Source of the DNA: Symsagittifera roscoffensis
Taxonomy: Eukaryota; Xenacoelomorpha; Acoela; Convolutidae
DNA: 64,000 nucleotides
NCBI RefSeq assembly: GCF_963678635.1
Contig: NC_087068.1
Coordinates: 1,610,001-1,674,000 of the forward strand
Direction: 5' to 3'
A program made the translations under genes and the position numbers. Below, in pieces: positions 61,291 through 64,000 of the stretch. Within the stretch, counting starts at the first letter, position 1, and each line of letters opens with the position of its first letter. The notes below the pieces were generated by a model that did no database searches, had not been told where the DNA came from, and saw only the letters and a list, made by a program, of their open reading frames with translations.

Positions 61291-61494
61291 GTGTTTTCAA
61301 CTTCGGGTTCGAGCGATTCGGTCAGCCAGTTTTACAAATGTCATGAGTTTTGCGTTTGTAATTCTCAGATGGCAACGATGAACTGTGAGTTCAAAAACAT
61401 TGATCAGATTCCGGCAACCACAAGGAAGGTAAAGATTGCAGATGCTCAAAAACCGTATAGTTTTTATACGTATGAAACCGTATATACCGTATAG
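61291..61494 (+). CDS. Possible LRRNT-like exon or gene fragment
   Basis: The frame contains FYKCHEFCVCNSQMATMNCE followed by NIDQIPATTRKV. The spacing C-x3-C-x-C-x7-C and then IPATTRK resembles the N-terminal cap of leucine-rich-repeat proteins (CxCx6-9C ... L..IP..T..L). No LRR array follows and the frame stops at 61494. A splice donor GTAAAG follows ATTRK at 61429. Confidence 0.35.
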   Translation: MFSTSGSSDSVSQFYKCHEFCVCNSQMATMNCEFKNIDQIPATTRKVKIADAQKPYSFYTYETVYTV

Positions 61495-61919
61495 TGTACA
61501 ATGCTGATTGAACTCGTCTCTTCAAGAAATGATAGTCGTCCAAGGAATTGGAGCTTAGCTTCGGAATCGAGTTGCATCAGAGAAGAACTTCTCCCACTTC
61601 TTTGTTAATCGAGTGTCTTGTTGGGCGCTAAAAATATGCTCGCTCCTATCACAAAAAAAACCCAAAATAATACAATGAAACACTTGAATTATCAACAATT
61701 ATTTCTCGGCAAATAACTCTGTTTAAAGAACAATTTGGAGCACTTTTAATTGTTCACAGCAAAAACGTTTTATAGCTTAAAACTAAAAGCAAGCTTTCAA
61801 TACGCTAGTATTTGTGTTTGAGGCATATTGCTCTTTTTTAGAGGTTAGACGTAATCAAGTCTAGCCCAGTTACAGAGGCAAAAGGTTAAAATTTGGTATA
61901 ACTTTAGTATGGTATAACA

Positions 61920-62008
61920 TGGGTAGGCGGGGGGCTCGAACCTACGTGAAACCTGTCGACTTTATGTCTAGCAAGCCTTTGTTTCAAACCGCTTGGTCAA
62001 CTGGTTTT
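61920..62008 (-). repeat. tRNA-Ser-like relic or SINE head
   Basis: On the - strand: GACCAAGCGGTTTGAAAC (A-box-like), CTTGCTAGACATAAAGTCGA across the anticodon region, and GTAGGTTCGAGCCCCC (B box). Stems are imperfect, so a working tRNA is unlikely. Confidence 0.5.
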
Positions 62009-62399
62009 TTTTTGCATTTATAAAAAGTGTAATGATAGCGATGCAAATTCGAGACTCAGTGATTGATTGTGTGATACACATGGAATCTTTGCAGCATTTG
62101 ACATATGTGAAGACATCTATACCACAGTCTCAAGAAACAGTTCCATAGTGCAAAAGTGCAAACAGGATAAAAGTAAAATGTTACCAATAATAAAACCAGA
62201 AAGTATGTTGAGAGCGCTAATGATTCCAGTAATTCTGCTTCAGCTGAAGTTATTAAAAACAATTCTATTCAAAGTTTTTGGTGCCCATTTTATCTCGCAA
62301 CATGGAGTTTTTTTAGGTAAAAACGAAAAAATATAGCATACATTGCTATAATCTCAACAGCTTCTTTGTGAAAATAATAATCAAAACGGTTTTTCCAGT

Positions 62400-63073
62400 T
62401 TTAGTCAATTAAACACAAAAACTTTGTTGCGCATACAGAATGCCTAAAGTTAGCAAAACTTTTACCCATCTACAAAGATGGCAAAAACGCAATCCAACAA
62501 AGTATCGACTGATATCATTACTGCCAGCAATAGCAAAAATTATTATAGGAGTTTATATTACAATAAGTTTAACAAAAATTAAATTCATAATAACGTGCAA
62601 TATGGGTTCCGAAGCAAATTTTGAACATTCGATGAAGAAATCAAATGAAGAGATTCGTTACTAGTGGGATTTTCCGTCGAATAAAACAGAATGTACATTC
62701 TTGGACTTGCGCAAAGCTTTTGATACTGTAAACTACAATTTTTGTTGAAAAACGTTTTTCATATGAGCTACGGTGACCGGTGTATGAAATTTATAGATCT
62801 CATTATTTTTTGTAAATAAAAAAATCTAGCTTTTAATTAAACAAATTGGTTGTACTACACGGATCTTTGAAAAGTATTCTTCTTTTTTTGTTTTCTCTTT
62901 TGATTTTAATTGTAACAAAGACCAGTGAAAATTAATTTGTACGCTGATGAGACAGCAGTACAGTATGACGTGTAGAAAAAAACAATACAGAGTAGTCATA
63001 AAAAAAAGCGGACGGGTGTCACCAATTGGCTAGATGATAATCGATTAGGGTTGAACTTGAACAAAACAAAAAC
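62400..63073 (+). pseudogene. LINE (non-LTR) reverse transcriptase relic, cut by a copia insertion
   Basis: Pieces NPTKYRLISLLPAIAKI, then TFLDLRKAFDTVNYN, then NLYADETAVQYDV and DDNRLGLNLNKTK. These are RT blocks of jockey/CR1-type LINEs (NYRPISLLP, LDLxKAFDTVNH, YADDxA, N-K-T-K). The A-D-D signature is ADE here. The reading ends exactly where the LTR at 63074 begins. Confidence 0.82.
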
Positions 63074-63350
63074 TGTTGGGGTCAGACCAGCTCAAGGTCA
63101 GACATTAATTGAATCAAAATCAAAACTGACTAAACTCAGCAGGGTCAACTAGTGATCTCAAACTAATTAATAAGTCGGTAATTAGTAAACTGATACTTTT
63201 GTGATGCTTAGTTTCTCATGTCATTTATATTCACTTTTTCAATTCATTCTTCAACAATCACTACCTCTTCTTAATCCTCAGTTCAAACCTCAGATCTCAG
63301 TCTCTGACCCCAGCTCTTAATCCTAGTTGCTCTAACTCTGAATCTTATCA
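63074..63350 (+). mobile_element. Ty1/copia 5' LTR
   Basis: 277 bp, starting TGTTGGGGTCAGACC and ending TCTTATCA. TGTTGG...CA ends are usual for copia. The other LTR would lie beyond the window. Confidence 0.75.
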
Positions 63351-63364
63351 AGTTATGGACCCAG
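63351..63364 (+). other. Copia primer-binding site resembling the half-tRNA-iMet type
   Basis: AGTTATGGACCCAG directly after the LTR. Drosophila copia is primed by the anticodon region of initiator tRNA-Met with a site close to GGTTATGGGCCCAG. The present sequence differs at two positions. Based on family knowledge. Confidence 0.65.
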
Positions 63365-63434
63365 ATTTCTAATTTTTTTTTGTATTATTTTTCTGCCAGA
63401 GTTTTTAGCTTTTAGCTAGCAGCCTGAAGCAACG

Positions 63435-64000
63435 ATGGACTTAAAACTGGTGGCTTTTAGTGAAAAGTCTGAAGATTTTCCTGCTTGGTCGACGAAGTTT
63501 GTGGCGCTGATGCACACCAAGGGCCTGTTCAGGACAGTGAAGGGCATTGATGATCTGCCAGATGCTGAGCCTACTCTCCCCGAGGGTCCAAATGCTGAAC
63601 AGCAGGCAGCCTACGATACCAAGATGCAGGAGCGAGCAGTGATGATGCAGCAGAGGAAGGACAATCGAAACATTGTGTGGTATCACCGGGCTCTGGTGAT
63701 TAACAACACCACTTTGATGTACAGAGAGAACGACTGCGTGGGAACAGATGGCTATAGCGATGGGACGAAGGCTTGGAAGCTGCTTCAAAAAAAGTTTTGC
63801 AGTGTGGAAAAACCGACGGTGGTCAGTCTAGTATGTCAGCTTGCAAAGCTGCACCTAGGATCAGAGGAGGATCTGGACGACTATTTGTTTGCAGTCAAGA
63901 GCTGATGACGCGGTTGAATGAAGCTGGAGAAGCAATCACGGACACACTGTTCAAGGCTTTGGTGATCAATGGGCTGCCTGACATTGTGGTGCAAGAGAGC
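63435..64000 (+). pseudogene. Ty1/copia gag, frameshifted, truncated by window end
   Basis: ATG at 63435, 71 bp after the primer-binding site. It encodes MDLKLVAFSEKSEDFPAWST, KFVALMHTKGLF, KAWKLLQKKF and VCQLAKLHLGSEEDLDDYL, the copia gag pattern (W..KF.A.L..KGL; AW..L...F; L..L.L..GED...YL). The frame ends at TGA 63903, but continuing in another frame gives ELMTRLNEAGEAITDTLFKA and INGLPDIV, the expected next gag block. One indel near 63895-63900 therefore separates them. Little other decay, so the element is fairly young. Confidence 0.82.

Overview
This is a repeat-rich, AT-rich stretch of an animal nuclear genome. It carries two spliced host genes on the + strand, and almost everything else is transposon-derived. 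The metazoan assignment rests on an ERG-type (KCNH) potassium channel, a kinesin-1-type heavy chain, GT-AG introns, and a mix of BEL/Pao, Ty3/gypsy and Ty1/copia elements, hAT and Tc1-like nonautonomous elements, tRNA-headed SINE-like repeats and LINE relics. I cannot name the species.

Layout. (1) 1005-7865: the 3' part of an ERG channel gene (nine exons, 496 visible residues). It holds the end of S6, the C-linker, the cyclic-nucleotide-binding homology domain, a coiled coil and a poly-Asn/Gln tail. The voltage sensor and most of the pore lie upstream of the window. (2) 8.6-25.5 kb: intergenic repeats. They include a Tc1-like palindrome, a 384-bp tandem duplication, a degenerate BEL/Pao element on the - strand with two LTRs (13365-21026), a duplicated LTR, and a dense cluster of small hAT-type elements whose 8-bp target duplications can be read directly. 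(3) 25530-58092: one complete kinesin-1-like gene of 18 coding exons and 873 residues. Its first exon is only 100 bp and lies between transposons. Its introns hold a nested fold-back structure (28.5-31.2 kb), a Ty3/gypsy element (34.0-39.9 kb), a hAT transposase relic (47.2-48.5 kb), a second BEL/Pao relic (54.6-55.9 kb), SINE-like copies and four copies of a second hAT-type family. (4) 58.1-64 kb: diverged ~170-bp tandem repeats, a coding-like patch and an LRRNT-like cysteine motif, a LINE reverse-transcriptase relic, and, inserted into it, the 5' end of a fresher-looking Ty1/copia element. That element has an LTR, a primer-binding site resembling the half-tRNA-iMet type, and a gag with one frameshift.

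The two host genes have no evident functional link. The channel acts at the plasma membrane and the kinesin is a microtubule motor. The exon models were built by hand from splice sites, phase continuity and family knowledge. All phases join exactly, including one intron that requires a GC donor. Transposon limits come from LTR ends, terminal inverted repeats and target duplications visible in the sequence.
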